This document shows, piece after piece, positions 1 through 10,936 of a DNA stretch of 64,000 nucleotides. The notes beneath the pieces were generated by a model, which worked only from the letters and a program-made list of their open reading frames with translations, was not told where the DNA came from and searched no databases. Each line of letters begins with the position of its first letter. Positions within the stretch are counted from its first letter, which is position 1. This DNA is from Acephala macrosclerotiorum (lineage: Eukaryota; Ascomycota; Leotiomycetes; Helotiales; Mollisiaceae), in the NCBI GenBank assembly GCA_014904845.1, contig MU119202.1, forward strand, positions 930,001-994,000. The letters are read 5' to 3'. Position numbers and translations under genes: made by a program.

Positions 1-1
1 T

Positions 2-340
2 TCCTCTGGCTCGCAAGGTGTGGTCCTGACTTGCTCAGCGTTGAAGCGCAAATATCGTGATGTTATTCGCGTTGCACCGTATTACGACCACGACGTCCGC
101 GTTCACTTTATATACCTACACGCACCTGAAGAAGTCCTTGTTCGTCGGGTTCAAGCAAGACAGGGACATTTCATGGGTGCGAACATGGTTCACAGCCAAT
201 GCAGCATCCTACAACCACCAGGAAAGGAAGAGACCGACGTCATTAGCGTTGATGTTAGCAGAAGTCTCGAACAAGTTGAGGAGGAAGCACTTTCCAAAAT
301 CAGAGACGCCGTCAAGAGGGAGCTTATGCGCGACTCGTGA
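2..340 (+). CDS. Gluconokinase, C-terminal part (5-prime end outside window)
   Basis: Open from the first bases of the window to TGA at 338-340, giving 112 visible residues. The stretch VVLTCSALKRKYRD followed by VHFIYL and RQGHFMG is the typical C-terminal half of the gluconokinase (GntK/IdnK, P-loop kinase) family, which phosphorylates D-gluconate to 6-phosphogluconate for the pentose phosphate pathway. The ATP-binding P-loop lies upstream of the window and cannot be judged. The final third is acidic and helical (SLEQVEEEALSKI), as usual for the family. Assignment is by motif recognition only. The start codon is not in the window; the GTG at 20 is an internal valine. Confidence 0.82.
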   Translation, partial: SSGSQGVVLTCSALKRKYRDVIRVAPYYDHDVRVHFIYLHAPEEVLVRRVQARQGHFMGANMVHSQCSILQPPGKEETDVISVDVSRSLEQVEEEALSKIRDAVKRELMRDS

Positions 341-1314
341 TCGTAGGAATCTTCGGGATATGCGGCTGCCCATGCATGCATCCTTGCGTTTGCGGGGAAA
401 CAACGCTTTCTTTCATCGTGCATACAGTCCCGGACCGGCTCCTCGCTTTTCTTCAATTACACTTTCGCGTACACGGAATCCTTACAGCACAGCAACCTAA
501 TTATTTCCTCTTACTTCTTGGGCGTCTAATACCAGCATACATATCCTCGATTTCGAGGGACGCTTTTCTTTGGGTTTAGCATTATATATGCTGCTGTATT
601 GACAGACCCCTGGGTCCTAGCTGGGTTTGGGAAAAAGGCGTATGGTTTCTATTTCAGTCTCTGGAGCTTTCAAATCACGGATACGCGTTAGATGGATGCA
701 TCTTCAGCCGATGCTGGCTTGGTCTGGCTAGATCTAAAAATATGAGACTACCTTAGACGATATCTATGGAAGAGAACGTTTGTTTCTGTCAATTGCTTTA
801 TGAATCGTTTTGTGATATGTCTACGAACCGCCTCATTCTTACCCATCTATCTATGCTATGCAAGGATGAGGTTAGCAACTCTTTCCCCATACTCAAGAAT
901 TTTGGCGGGGTAGCCTATGCCCCGCTTTCACACACCACCACACCCTCAGCCCTGTATCCGGCACGACAACACCATCACCAGTGAGGCTGATGACCAGGGC
1001 CAGGGTTACTAGCCATTGGCCATCTTCGTTATTAGAAAAATCTCGTCCCATGCTCCCATACCCGCCTACCCGCCCAGCTCGCATCTCACCCCCTTACACA
1101 ACACACTCAAACTCACGAGTTCTCGCGTATGGAGATGCCACCTACACTACACCAATCATGCCAAGAAGTCGAAAATACAACAGAATGGTGAATGCTAATG
1201 TCTCACGACAGAGAGACACTGCATCACCACTATGAAACAGGAACTTCAAAGCCGATAGCGGCGAGAGAAAGAATCTGGAGTTCGAGTTCCGCTTTCACGG
1301 ATGATTGTGTATGA
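341..1314. other. Intergenic, no gene seen
   Basis: The 3-prime flanks of two converging genes. Several short open frames occur on both strands, but none has splice partners, family motifs or coding-like composition. I see no RNA gene or repeat here. Confidence 0.6.
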
Positions 1315-2892
1315 TCACCGCAGATGCACAACCATATTATCCGGATCCTCAACCCACGCCCTCACCACCTCAGCAGCTCTCGCCATCGTCGCCCCATCAA
1401 TAACCCTATGATCTGCACTCCAACTAAAATTACACACCTGCCTCCTAACCACCTTCCCCTCCTCATCGAACGCAGGAATAACTCTCATTTTCCCAATTCC
1501 CAAGATAGCGACTTCGCGCTCCACGATGACCGGTGAGACGTACGTTCCTCCTATAGAGCCTATGTTTGAGACTGTGATTGTGCCACCTGAGAGGTCGGCG
1601 GTGGACAGTTTCCCGCTTGAGGCGAGGGATTGGAGCCGGTTTAGTTCCGAGGCGATGGAGAGGATGTTTAAAGCAGAGACGTTTTTAATTACGGGTACGA
1701 TGAGGCCGGTGGGAGTGTCCATTGCTATTCCGATGTTGTGCTGAGAACGCATGACGAGAACAGGCTTTGAGGTTTTGGGGTCGGTATCGACGCGGGCGTT
1801 GAGGATTGGGTATTGGGTGAGGGTCATGGAGACGGCTTTTATGATGAAAGGGAGGAAGGAGAGTTTAGTGATGTCGTTTGCTGGAATCTTTGCGAGGGAG
1901 CGGTTGAGACGAGAACGGAGCTCGGAGAGGGCTGAGAAGTCGATTTCCTGGGCGTAGAGGAAGTGCGGGATGTTGAGCGACTTGGTCATCGTTTTGAACA
2001 TTTGGTGTTGGGTATTGGATAGTTGGGTGATGGTCTCTGTTTGAGGTCTGGTTGTTGGTGCTGGGGTTGGTGTTGACGTGGTTTGTGAATTGGAAGTGGG
2101 AGCAGTGTCTCTTTGCTTTGCAAACTGGTAGACGTCTTCCTTCAAGACCCGTCCATCTCTCCCTGTCCCCTCGACATCCTCGATATTGACATCTAATTCC
2201 TTCGTAAGGTGTCGAACAGCGGGAGTAGCTAACGAAGCATGCTTCCCCTTCGGCCTGCTTTCCTTCTCCGGAGCAGGCGGTGTATCTGGGGCCGGTGTAG
2301 GTTCTGGAGTTGGTGCCACCGTATCTTCGACCTGTGCTTGCGATTCTTCTCCCTCCCCTGGCTCAGTCAAAGCCGCTAGATCCTCCTGCTTTATCTCTCC
2401 TTGTATATCGATATCCACCAAAGGCTTCCCAACCTTTGCCATCTCCCCAGCGTCATAATGTAGTTTCTTGATCACACCGGCGAATCGACTTGTAATTTCC
2501 ACCGAAGCTTTATCACTCTGGACCTCACAGAGTTTATCCCACTCCTCTACTCTGGCTTCTGGTTCTACAAACCATTGTATGATCTCGCATTCTCGGATAC
2601 CTGTTGTAGATGTCAGTGGTTGTCAGTTGGTGGAAGGGTGCTGAGAAAGTCCAGGCAACACTAGAAGATTGAAAACATAGGCTTTCGCTCTATCCATAAT
2701 CCATAACTCAATATAAACTAGTATCCTACCTTCTCCAATGTCTGCCAAAAGGAATGGTTTTATGACCAGTGCCCTCGCTGTCGTTTGAAAGTACCTGGCT
2801 GACTGGGGACATTGTAAATGTCCCGGGAAGTTAAGACCTCTGTAATTCTGCCATTGGCGTAGGGCAATTCTCGAATATGATCGTAAATGCAT
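1315..2892 (-). CDS. DBT: Branched-chain 2-oxoacid dehydrogenase E2 (dihydrolipoyl transacylase), mitochondrial
   Basis: Two exons, 2892-2730 and 2600-1315, give 482 residues; the intron 2729-2601 joins GEG to IREC in frame. Start chosen at the ATG of MHLRSYSRIALRQW because it begins an Arg-rich, acid-free mitochondrial presequence; an in-frame ATG 57 bases upstream is less likely. Domains in order are: the lipoyl domain with SDKASVE (lipoyl lysine at residue 85); the E3/E1-binding domain from about 178 (ATPAVRHLTKEL, GTGRDGRVLKEDV); and the catalytic acyltransferase domain from about 250, ending with DHRVIDGATMA, which carries the His-X3-Asp-Gly active-site motif near residue 452. The enzyme transfers branched acyl groups from leucine, isoleucine and valine catabolism to CoA inside mitochondria. 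Pyruvate or oxoglutarate E2 is less likely from the length and linker, but exact substrate assignment is family-based inference. Confidence 0.9.
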
Positions 2893-3111
2893 TTTGAATC
2901 CTAAAGTCTCGAAAGTCCCAAGAACAAAGGAAGATTGTACAGTGCTCACATTCTTGAGATTCCTGAGTTGACATACAGTACGGTGGGGGAATCTGGGGTA
3001 TGTCCCAAGCCGTATGTAACCGCACCGAAACTAACCTTAACTCCGGATTGCCAAGCTAGAAACTTTTCGGGACACCATACCAAGCCTCGAAAGTGCGAAT
3101 GTACTGGAACA
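2893..3111. promoter_or_regulatory. Divergent promoter, E2 / ATP10
   Basis: Only 219 bases separate the start codons of two oppositely transcribed genes whose products both enter mitochondria. Both promoters and 5-prime leaders must fit here. No specific binding site can be assigned with confidence. Confidence 0.5.
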
Positions 3112-4262
3112 ATGATCATCACACGGAGACCTCTACTAGCCTCGAGAGTGAGTCTTGACCCTGCAGCCTGTCTGCTGTGTCAATGGCGCTCCTTCAGTGC
3201 TTCTTATTACCGTCTAGCTGAGACAAATTCTCGTTCGAGAGGAGCTCCAACACCAACTGCTCCCACAAAACCTTCATCTCAAAACTCCTCGCCAGAAGCA
3301 GAAGCTGCACCACCGAAGCCTCCCTCTCCTCTCGAAGATGCCCCAAGAGCATACGGCAAAGCAGTCACCGAATTCACCCCCAAACCTCTGAGTCGCCCAA
3401 TTGGCATGCCCAATCCGCCTCGCTCTGGAGAAAATGCTGGAGTAGACAAGCGCTCATGGAAGCAGAGGAGAGACGACTTCGTTGATTACGATAAGCACAT
3501 TCTCAAACGGAAAGAGCTGTAAGCAGATCAGATATTCTGAAGCTATACGGGATTGAGGAGCTGATGGAAAACAGGACTAAGAAGATCTCTGTCCCATATT
3601 TTCGAGAATGGTCGAACATGAGGCTACATAAAGGGAAATCCTTCCTTGCACCTCCTAGGATTTTCAAGGCAGATAAAGCTCTATATTTCCCGAACTTCCA
3701 AGGGCAGACTTTACTCGAAGACAAAACACCAAAGGATACGACGCCACTATTCTGGGATAAAGTGTCTATTGTTAGTGTTTTCAGCAGTCAATGGGCAGAA
3801 AACCAGGCAGCTACGTTTGCTTCTGCAAAACATAATCCGGACCTACATGAATTGGTGAAGGGTAGTGGAGGATTGGCACAGCTTGTGCAGATTAATGTGG
3901 AGGAAAACTGGCTGAAAGCTTGGCTTATTAGGGTGTTCATGGGAGGATTGAGGAAGAGACTTGGAGAAGATAATTGGCATCGATACTTCCTGGTTCGAAG
4001 AGGGATTACAGATGAGTTACGAGAGAATGTTGGGTTGCTGAATAGCAAAGTCGGCTACACATACTTGCTGGATGGAGATTGTAGGATTAGGTGGGCTGCC
4101 AGTGGACCAAGCGAGGGAGATGAAAAGGAGAGTCTAGTCAAAGGAGCTAGACGACTGATCGAGGATCAGAGGGCAAAGAGAGGAGCGAGACCTGCTCCTC
4201 TCGCAGAGAAGGAGGCAGTGAAGCCTGAGCTCATCGAGAAGATCGCCGCAACCGCTGCATGA
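3112..4262 (+). CDS. ATP10: Mitochondrial ATP synthase assembly factor ATP10
   Basis: Two exons, 3112-3518 and 3575-4262, give 364 residues. The 56-base intron (gtaagc...acag) restores the conserved junction KRKEL-TKKIS. Start chosen at MIITRRPLLASRVSL, which begins a basic presequence; the frame is open further upstream, so a longer product is formally possible. A Pro/Ser/Ala-rich linker (about 45-85) precedes the conserved ATP10 core: RPIGMPNPPRSGENAGVDKRSW, DDFVDYDKHI, PYFREWSNMR, and the thioredoxin-like region VSIVSVFSSQWAENQ. Family knowledge: ATP10 acts in the inner membrane and matrix to incorporate Atp6 into the Fo sector. It is divergent from the E2 gene. Identification rests on several family-specific motifs. 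Confidence 0.88.
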
Positions 4263-4356
4263 TATTGATCGGATATACCCATACTTGTACAAAAATATTC
4301 CGGCCTACCAGCCAGCCAACCTATAACGCCCGCTCAATGCAACCGTGCCGCTCATC

Positions 4357-5139
4357 TCACATGAAATACAGAAACATCAGAAGACAGAAAGCAATGAAGC
4401 TTCCAAAGATAATCCCATCCCTCCTCTTCTTCGCCGATATCCTCCCAATCAAACTATTCAATCCTGGAACTTGTGCCGCTGCTCCAGTAATCCGTCGGTT
4501 GATGCTCATGAGCGTTTCCCTTTGTAGTCCAAAACTCTCATTCACAGCGTACGCTTGGCTGAGGACACTATCCGCTATGTTGTGACTATTGTCTATCCTT
4601 GCCCTCTCGTCAAGCATGTAATCTGCTTCCGCTGCTTCGGGATTGCTGGAGTGATAAGCATCGATGTCGCTTCGGACATTGGAAAGTAGGTTCACTCGGT
4701 TCCGGGCATCTTGAATCTGGGACTTTAATCTCGAAAGTTCTTTTCTATGCTCTTGGAGTATTTCTCGATGGCGGGCGAGGTTGTTTTGTTTGAGTGCTGA
4801 AGCTGTGAGTTGTGCTTCCGAATCGAGGAGGCGTGATAGTTGGGCTATCAGGGTTTCTCGCTGGGACGTGTTAGCAGAGCTAGGATATTGAGAGCGTCCT
4901 CTACTATACCTTCTCCAACAAGTCTATTATCTTTGCTTCCTGGGTTCGTTCATCCTCCGACGGTTTTGGTGGTATGTTCGGCGCTGAGCTGAACTGCGAG
5001 TATGTATGGAATAGCGTTTCTGTCTGTAGAGTGGTCAGTTCGTGGTCCAGTCTCTTCAGCTTCCTTTTAAACATACTTGCGTCTCTAGTGACCGAGCTTG
5101 CTGCCGAAGCTGAGCCCAGCCAGTTCCTGTAGAAGACAT
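4357..5139 (-). CDS. GOS1: Golgi Qb-SNARE GOS1
   Basis: Three exons, 5139-5077, 5023-4910 and 4860-4357, give 226 residues, close to the 223 of yeast Gos1. The introns are short and canonical (gtatgt...ctacag; gtatag...cccag). The N-terminus MSSTGTGWAQLRQQARSLE, then TETLFHTYSQFSS, is typical of the GS28/Gos1 N-terminal three-helix region. The SNARE motif follows (ADSVLSQAYAVNESFGLQRETL, with a candidate zero-layer Gln), then a basic stretch and a single C-terminal tail anchor (IIFGSFIAFCLLMFLYFM). It functions in vesicle fusion within the Golgi. It lies head to head with RPL35. Confidence 0.9.
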
Positions 5140-5413
5140 TATGGTATTTCGTCGTTTGAACCACTTTGTTTGATGCCTTCCAGCATCTCTTTCATCAACG
5201 CGTATCGGGAACATGTGTCGCCGCTACGGCACTTGCCGCATTTGGTGAGGCTGAACACGTGATAGCTGCGCCAATTATCGCTTAAGTTACCGCCTGAGGC
5301 ACTAACGCACACAAACTTTCCGCCCTAACAATTTTGGTCACGAAATTGAAAGTTGACCGCGATAACATCTCCCACCGACTCCACGACAAACCCATCTACG
5401 ACAAATCTTCACC
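5140..5413. promoter_or_regulatory. Divergent promoter, GOS1 / RPL35
   Basis: The 274 bases between the GOS1 and RPL35 start codons must drive a trafficking gene and a highly expressed ribosomal protein gene. The RPL35-proximal part is pyrimidine- and ACCC-rich just before the start. No named site is claimed. Confidence 0.45.
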
Positions 5414-6003
5414 ATGGTAAGAAACCTTCTTGCCTCCTTTCGAATTGCGAGATTATGTAGGATTAGTATGCTGCGAAGAATGAGGGCTAATTGAGCATGC
5501 GACAGTCGTCAGGAAAAGTCAAGACCGGCCAACTCTGGTCGAAGAACAAGACCGATCTCGCGAAGCAACTGGGCGAGTTGAAGACTGAGCTGGGACAACT
5601 CCGTACACAGAAGATTGCTGGAGGATCTGCTTCGAAGCTTACCAAGATGTGCGTTCCCGAAATTTCCATCCCACGAAGACACAAATTACACCCACCACCT
5701 GCGCACACTTCCACCGCCTCAACACTAAGATCAAATTAAAGAGGGAATGAAATGCTGACAGCTCCCAATAGCCACGATCTTCGAAAGTCAATCGCCAAAG
5801 TCCTTACCGTCATCAACGCCAACCAACGCTCACAACTCCGCCTCTTCTACAAGGAGAAGAAATACCTCCCTCTCGATCTGCGACCCAAGCAAACCCGCGC
5901 GATCCGAAGAAGACTCACCAAGGACGAAAGCAGCAAGGTGTTGGAGAAGACCAAGAAGAGAGCTACACATTTCCCACAACGAAAGTATGCTGTTAAAGCT
6001 TGA
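5414..6003 (+). CDS. RPL35: 60S ribosomal protein L35 (uL29)
   Basis: Three exons, 5414-5416, 5506-5648 and 5772-6003, give 125 residues. The first coding exon is the bare ATG, with gtaaga directly after it, a placement common in fungal ribosomal protein genes. The mature sequence begins [16 protein letters not shown] and runs through [33 protein letters not shown] and [13 protein letters not shown] to a basic tail ending KYAVKA, a full-length uL29-family protein. It sits at the polypeptide exit tunnel of the large subunit. The branch sites ggctaa and gctgac are visible before both acceptors. Without the ATG intron a shorter frame could be mistaken for the start. Confidence 0.95.
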
Positions 6004-7117
6004 GGGGTGATTTAGCTCTTTGGGTTTTCTCTTTTCGGCTGGATGACTTTTCTTTGCGGGATGGGCGATGGCTTTTTAGCTTCATTTGAGCAATTGGGTC
6101 TGGTGTATCATCGAGAATCGAAAATAGCATGGTTGGTATGGTATGGAAAGCCAGCCCAAATAAAGTCGCGACATTGAGCAAAGATTTGTGTCTGTCTGTA
6201 CGTGTGATATGATACTGGGGTATTCTTACGTGTTTGGAGAGAGCTATGGTGTCTGGCCTGCCGTTGGATCCAGGGTGAAAATCTTCTGATGGAAAGAGTT
6301 CTCTCTGGGACTCTGGATACCTTTGGTCTATTCTCGAGCCTGCTCACCATGCGTATCACAATGTTCTGGAAAATCCCGACAAAACAGTCCTGAGTCTATC
6401 AAGTTGGTAGACATTCCATTCCTGTCTTTGCTTCTGCCTTTCAACCACAATCCTAAGATTTTATGATGGATCAGGAAATTCAATACTAGCTGTACAGTCA
6501 CAGTATTAACTTTGGTTGCAGCCTGTTCTCTTTGATGCTAGTTACTTTCTAGATCCTCAACTCTCAGGATATGGCACATCTGGTCTCGAGTGGAGCTGCG
6601 AACCTGCTGCTAGAGACTGTACTTGAGCTTCAGTGGAGACATAGCCACAAGGCCAATGTCAATGGAGCTCTTTGGTAGGTTAATCAGTCCACCTTGTGAG
6701 CTAGAGACCTCTGTTGCAGGGCCACTCACATTTCCACATACATTTCTAGAAGATAGAACGGAATCTGAGGTTTACGTCCTCAATCTCCCGCTGCTGTGAG
6801 CTTGTGGGACTGCTGTATCCAATTTTACTTTTCTTTCGAGTTCCGCAGCTGTGTAGTATCTCTCCTGCCAGTTTGGCGAACGAGTGCCAGTGTCAATTTC
6901 TCACTATTGGGTATGTTCTCATTCTTGCACGTCAAGATCATCAGTGGGAGGGATAGACATTATGGCAATAACGGCGGTAAGCTCATCGCGCTCACAGGTA
7001 TCCAATTCAATTATGCCTACTACGCCCTCATCCAATACCATGCAACGCTATACCCTTTTATAAATTCAAACATTAGCCCATCATTCATAACCTCCATCCT
7101 TTTTCCCCTCCCTTTCC
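6004..7117. other. Intergenic, no gene seen
   Basis: About 1.1 kb between the convergent 3-prime ends of RPL35 and the zinc-finger gene. A long open frame entering from 6796 is Pro/Ser/His-rich and merely antisense to the zinc-finger gene 3-prime end. No repeat or RNA gene recognised. Confidence 0.55.
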
Positions 7118-9298
7118 TCACAAAGTCCCCGACTCCCCACTCCTACTACTCCCCTCCCCACTCTCCCCTTCCCCATCCCCATCCCACACCTCACTATTCC
7201 CTCCCTTTTTCCTATGCACCCCCCTATGCCTCCTCAACTGATCCAACCTACAAAAACTCTTCCCACACCCCGGAAACGTACACTCATGACTCTGCTTCTC
7301 CTCATGTGTTCTACGATGTTTAGACAGATTAGATGACTCCGAGAATTTCATCCCGCAGATATTGCATTCGAGGGGTTTTTCTTTAGTGTGGGTACGTTCG
7401 TGGATGGTGCAAGCACTTTGTTGCGGGAATTTCTTGCCGCAGTGTTTGCATGACCAGGGTTTCTCGCCGGTGTGGAGGAGGTAGTGTTGGCGCATGGCCT
7501 GGGGGGCGGAGAAGAGACGACCGCAGCCGGGCCAGTCGCAGCGGGAGGATTTGTCTGTTTAGTATGAGACAGTGATATTATGGAATGCAATTAGAGACTT
7601 ACAATTGGTATGAGTAGCCATGTGACGTTCAAGCTTTCCTCGCTGTGTGAATCCAACTTTGTCTTTGGGCACTTTCTCTTCACGATTGCAGCCTTCCCAT
7701 TGACACTTGTATCCTGATCGCTTGTCTAGCAAGTCCAGATGTGCGGTTTTGATATGCTTCTGAAGTGCGTCTTCGGACTCACACTCCATGGAACATACGA
7801 CATCTGGTTGGAGCTTCCACTTGCAGATGTGGAGATCTTCGTCCCCTTGTTCAACTTCTCCGTCCTGCTCAGTACCAACATTTGTCTGAGCCTCAACCAA
7901 CTCAGAAACCGGCACAGGAGCAGTTGGCAACCCAAGATCAATATCCGAATCCTTCGACTGCTGCGGAACCTGATGCTCCATAGTAACATGCTCCCACAAC
8001 CTATTATAATCCTGAAAATAACCCCCACAAGTATCCACCAAACACTGCAAGCTCCCATGAGCCGGAATCGCATGCGCAATATCAAAATGGTCATGCAGCA
8101 TTGCCGGATTCAAGAACGTTTCTCCTGGTGGACAACTCGGTGCCGGACAACTGAATCCACCTGTTCCCATGTTGAAGTTATAGCCGTGATCATTTTGGAG
8201 ATGTTCCAATGGATTTGCGGTGATTAGGGAGGGGCAGGAATCGGCTTGGGCGGGACAATCGAAAGTCATTTGTGGGTCGATGTGGTCGCGGTGGAAGTGG
8301 GAGAAGTAGTCGTGTTGGCTCACGAATGGTTGTCCACATCCGGACCATGCACACTGGAACATGAATTCGAAGTTGTTATGTGCTTGTCCAAAATTCTGCC
8401 ACTGGGAATCTGTTGCAGGATTGAATAGTGCTCCCGTACCAGAGAGCTCGCCAGCTTGCATTGCTTGTGGAGGGAACAAGGTGTTGTGAGGGGTCAGCCC
8501 CTCTCGGTTAGGAGAATGAGGTGTATCAACATTTTTGGCCGTGGAAGGTGTCGTCGGTGCTGGCGAGCCAGATGCAGGTGTATGCTCAAGACCATCGAAG
8601 ACTTCTAGAGCTGGATCAAGCAGACCATTCAGCGACCTAGTGCCTTGGCTGATAGCCCGTGGCACTTGTGGATTCCACTGAGTATTCTCCCAAGACGATA
8701 TCCTCCTCTCAGTTGGCACAACCCCATTGCTCAACGAAGCTTCCTGTTGTTTGACTGCCACATTGAGACAAGGATTCGGGCAGACCGGCTGAGCACAAGA
8801 TTCCCGTGTGCAAGGCACTACTTCCTCCGCATCCTCGTCGCAATCGGTCTTGTCGCAAATGGCACCACAGTTCGGTTCGTCGCAAAGGACACCAGAGGGG
8901 CAGCTACTACAACATTCACTCTGTGTTGCTGTATCTTGGCCATTTTCAGGATCTTTCTTGCCTTTCTGTGCCTGAATAGGTTCGGTGATCCTTTGGCGTT
9001 TCAGAGGTGGCATAGGCGCTTGAACTGGTCTTGTTCTTTGGGCGAAGCTATACAGCTCATGAGGAGGATTCGGTGGCTGATATTGCGGATATAGAGGTGG
9101 TCCAGAGAAGGTTTCAGAAGCCTTCAACTGGGTTTCATACTCTGGTATGTGGCCGTAATAGCTCTGGAAGAAAGGTGCCGGCTGCGTTGGTTGAGCAGCT
9201 ACTGAATATGTTGAATACTGAGGCTGATGCCAAAAGTCGTCAGCAGGCATCCGTTGATCGAATCCCAAAGGGCTCGAGAACTGTCCTTGGGCGTTCAT
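7118..9298 (-). CDS. zafA: Zap1/ZafA-like zinc-responsive C2H2 transcription factor
   Basis: Two exons, 9298-7603 and 7554-7118, give 710 residues; the intron (gtaagt...aaacag) falls between THTN and YKSSRCDW. The N-terminal half is Pro/Gln-rich with 11 cysteines packed into residues 129-177 (ECCSSCPSGVLC ... CPNPC). Irregular C2H2 fingers follow from about residue 310 (FQCAWSGCGQPF, CLVDTCGGYF, CKWKLQPDVVCSMEC, CQWEGCNREE). A regular C-terminal array then runs from CDWPGCGRLF through EKPWSCKHCGKKF and EKPLECNICGMKFSESSNLSKHRRTH. That last finger closely resembles the final SSNLSKH finger of yeast Zap1, and the mixture of irregular upstream and regular terminal fingers is the Zap1 layout. Family role: activates zinc-uptake genes when zinc is low. 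Orthology is inferred from motifs, not from a search. Confidence 0.75.
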
Positions 9299-10313
9299 GG
9301 TGGGGATATGAGGGGTATTAGCGTCGAATATTCCAACTTGCTTGCTGATAAGTCTCCCGGGCGCTAAGCTGTTGGCAGAGCTTCAATAGATGCTCAAGAA
9401 CTGATATCCCGACCGACTGAGCCAGAAATGCAGTCCTTGAAGAATAAAGGGCAAGACGAACACTCCCCAAACCCAGAAGAATTGGTTCAGGTGCGGAAAA
9501 TCCCAGAAAAGCTCGTCCCGCCTTCAGATGATATCAAAAGTTTCCTGCTACCCATCCGGGTTCTCAATCACGAAAGCGGCCAAAAAACAATCGACCGCGC
9601 CTCCGTTCCTTCAAACCCCTCTCTTCTCTAAAATAAAATAAAAATGCTAATAATAAAAAGAATAACACACAAGAGCTCGAAATTCAGTAATTTGAGTCAA
9701 GAAAGTGAAGTTTGGGGAGTGGAAAAAGAAGTGAAGTGATTCCATGCAAACATGACAAAGAATGTGATTTTCTTTTCCTGGCACGCAATTGGCTTGTTGC
9801 TCAGTCGTCACTAGACCCCGCCTTGCCCGCGTTCGCGCTCTTCAGGCTTTCAGGCTTTCTTTTGGTGGGCTTATCGATAAAAGAACCCTTGGAAATGATG
9901 CGTGAAAGCATGCGCTGTGATGACTGGTCGGTCCATCAACATCGAGGACTTCATGAAATCCGTGTGGAAGTCGTGGATTGGATTAAATAGAAGTACGAGC
10001 GAATTGTGATACTTAACTTCAGATGGTACAGTTGTACACCTTCCTTCCCAAGTCTCACTGCCAAGAAAACAAACACAATCACCCAAGACAAAGTTCCTCC
10101 TGGGTAATTTTGCCGCTGATTGCGTTGCCTTGCTCGTGCTGCGACTGCGACTGCGAACTTCCCTTCCATTTCCTCCATAGGCGACGACACTCATCATGCG
10201 CCGATAGCAACCTCTCCTCTCTACAACCCTTCTCACCATCCTCAGCCCTCCCAATCCATTCCTCCAATTTCTCCCTACCAAATACATCCCGCGATAATTA
10301 AGAAACGAGTGAA
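9299..10313. other. Intergenic promoter region
   Basis: Divergent interval between the zinc-finger gene and the small MGN protein gene. It contains a low-complexity A-rich stretch (9628-9665) and a CT-rich leader before 10314. A 191-codon antisense frame at 9871-10446 overlaps the downstream gene and is not credible. Confidence 0.5.
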
Positions 10314-10746
10314 ATGGGCAACCTCTGCGGCAAGGAATCCTCCTCCTCGGACCCATTCTCCCAACCTGGCCGAACACTCTCCTCCGCACCCCCTCAAAAC
10401 CCCAAACCAATATCCTCTTTACCAAAGAAAGTAGGCGGTCCACCACGAACGTTAGGATCTGGATCTGCGGCTCCGGAGGCCGGTGCCGCGGAGGATGCGA
10501 GGAGGAAAGCTGCGGAAGCTGCTGAGGTGTGTTGATACTATTGTTTATGGGTGGAGAGAGGTAGGGAGAGCTGATATTCGGTTATAGGCACGAGCAAATG
10601 CAGCGAATAAACCGAAAGGAAAGCTAGGGAGTCAATTAGCGGAGCAGAAGAAGCAGACTAAGAACGATACGTTGAGTGCAGCGAGTCGAGATGAATTGAG
10701 GGCGAGAGATGCGGATGCCAGCGCTGAGAGTAGGGCGTACAATTGA
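10314..10746 (+). CDS. Small conserved fungal protein with putative N-myristoylation signal
   Basis: Two exons, 10314-10526 and 10588-10746, give 123 residues; the intron (gtgtgt...ttatag) joins AAEAAE to ARANAANKPKGKLG. The protein starts MGNLCGKESSSSDPF: Gly2 with Ser/Thr-type residues nearby and a Cys at position 5 is a classic myristoylation plus palmitoylation configuration. A Pro/Gly-rich middle (GGPPRTLGSG) and a helical Ala/Arg/Lys-rich C-terminal half ending in AESRAYN follow. I recognise the overall pattern as recurring in ascomycete hypothetical proteins but know no function. Membrane attachment is inference. No transmembrane segment is present. Confidence 0.72.
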
Positions 10747-10936
10747 ATGTATGGATGAATTGATTAGGGTTTTACGAGCATACGGCGTTGCATATTACAT
10801 AGGGACTCATTATTGGGGTAGCGAATCACGAAATCGAATCAAGTCAAAGACCACGGCAAGGGACCATAGTTCGTCAAGCCAACATGGACTCGAAGTTGCA
10901 TTTACAAGCTCGAGGCCGTGAGGGTATGTCAGATAT

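Noticed and set aside
6796..7323. 175-codon plus-strand frame rich in Pro, Ser and His
   Set aside because: Antisense to the Zap1-like 3-prime end and to low-complexity spacer; no ATG context or homology.
9871..10446. 191-codon minus-strand frame
   Set aside because: Overlaps the first exon of the MGN protein gene in antisense; Arg/Gly-rich shadow translation with no motif.
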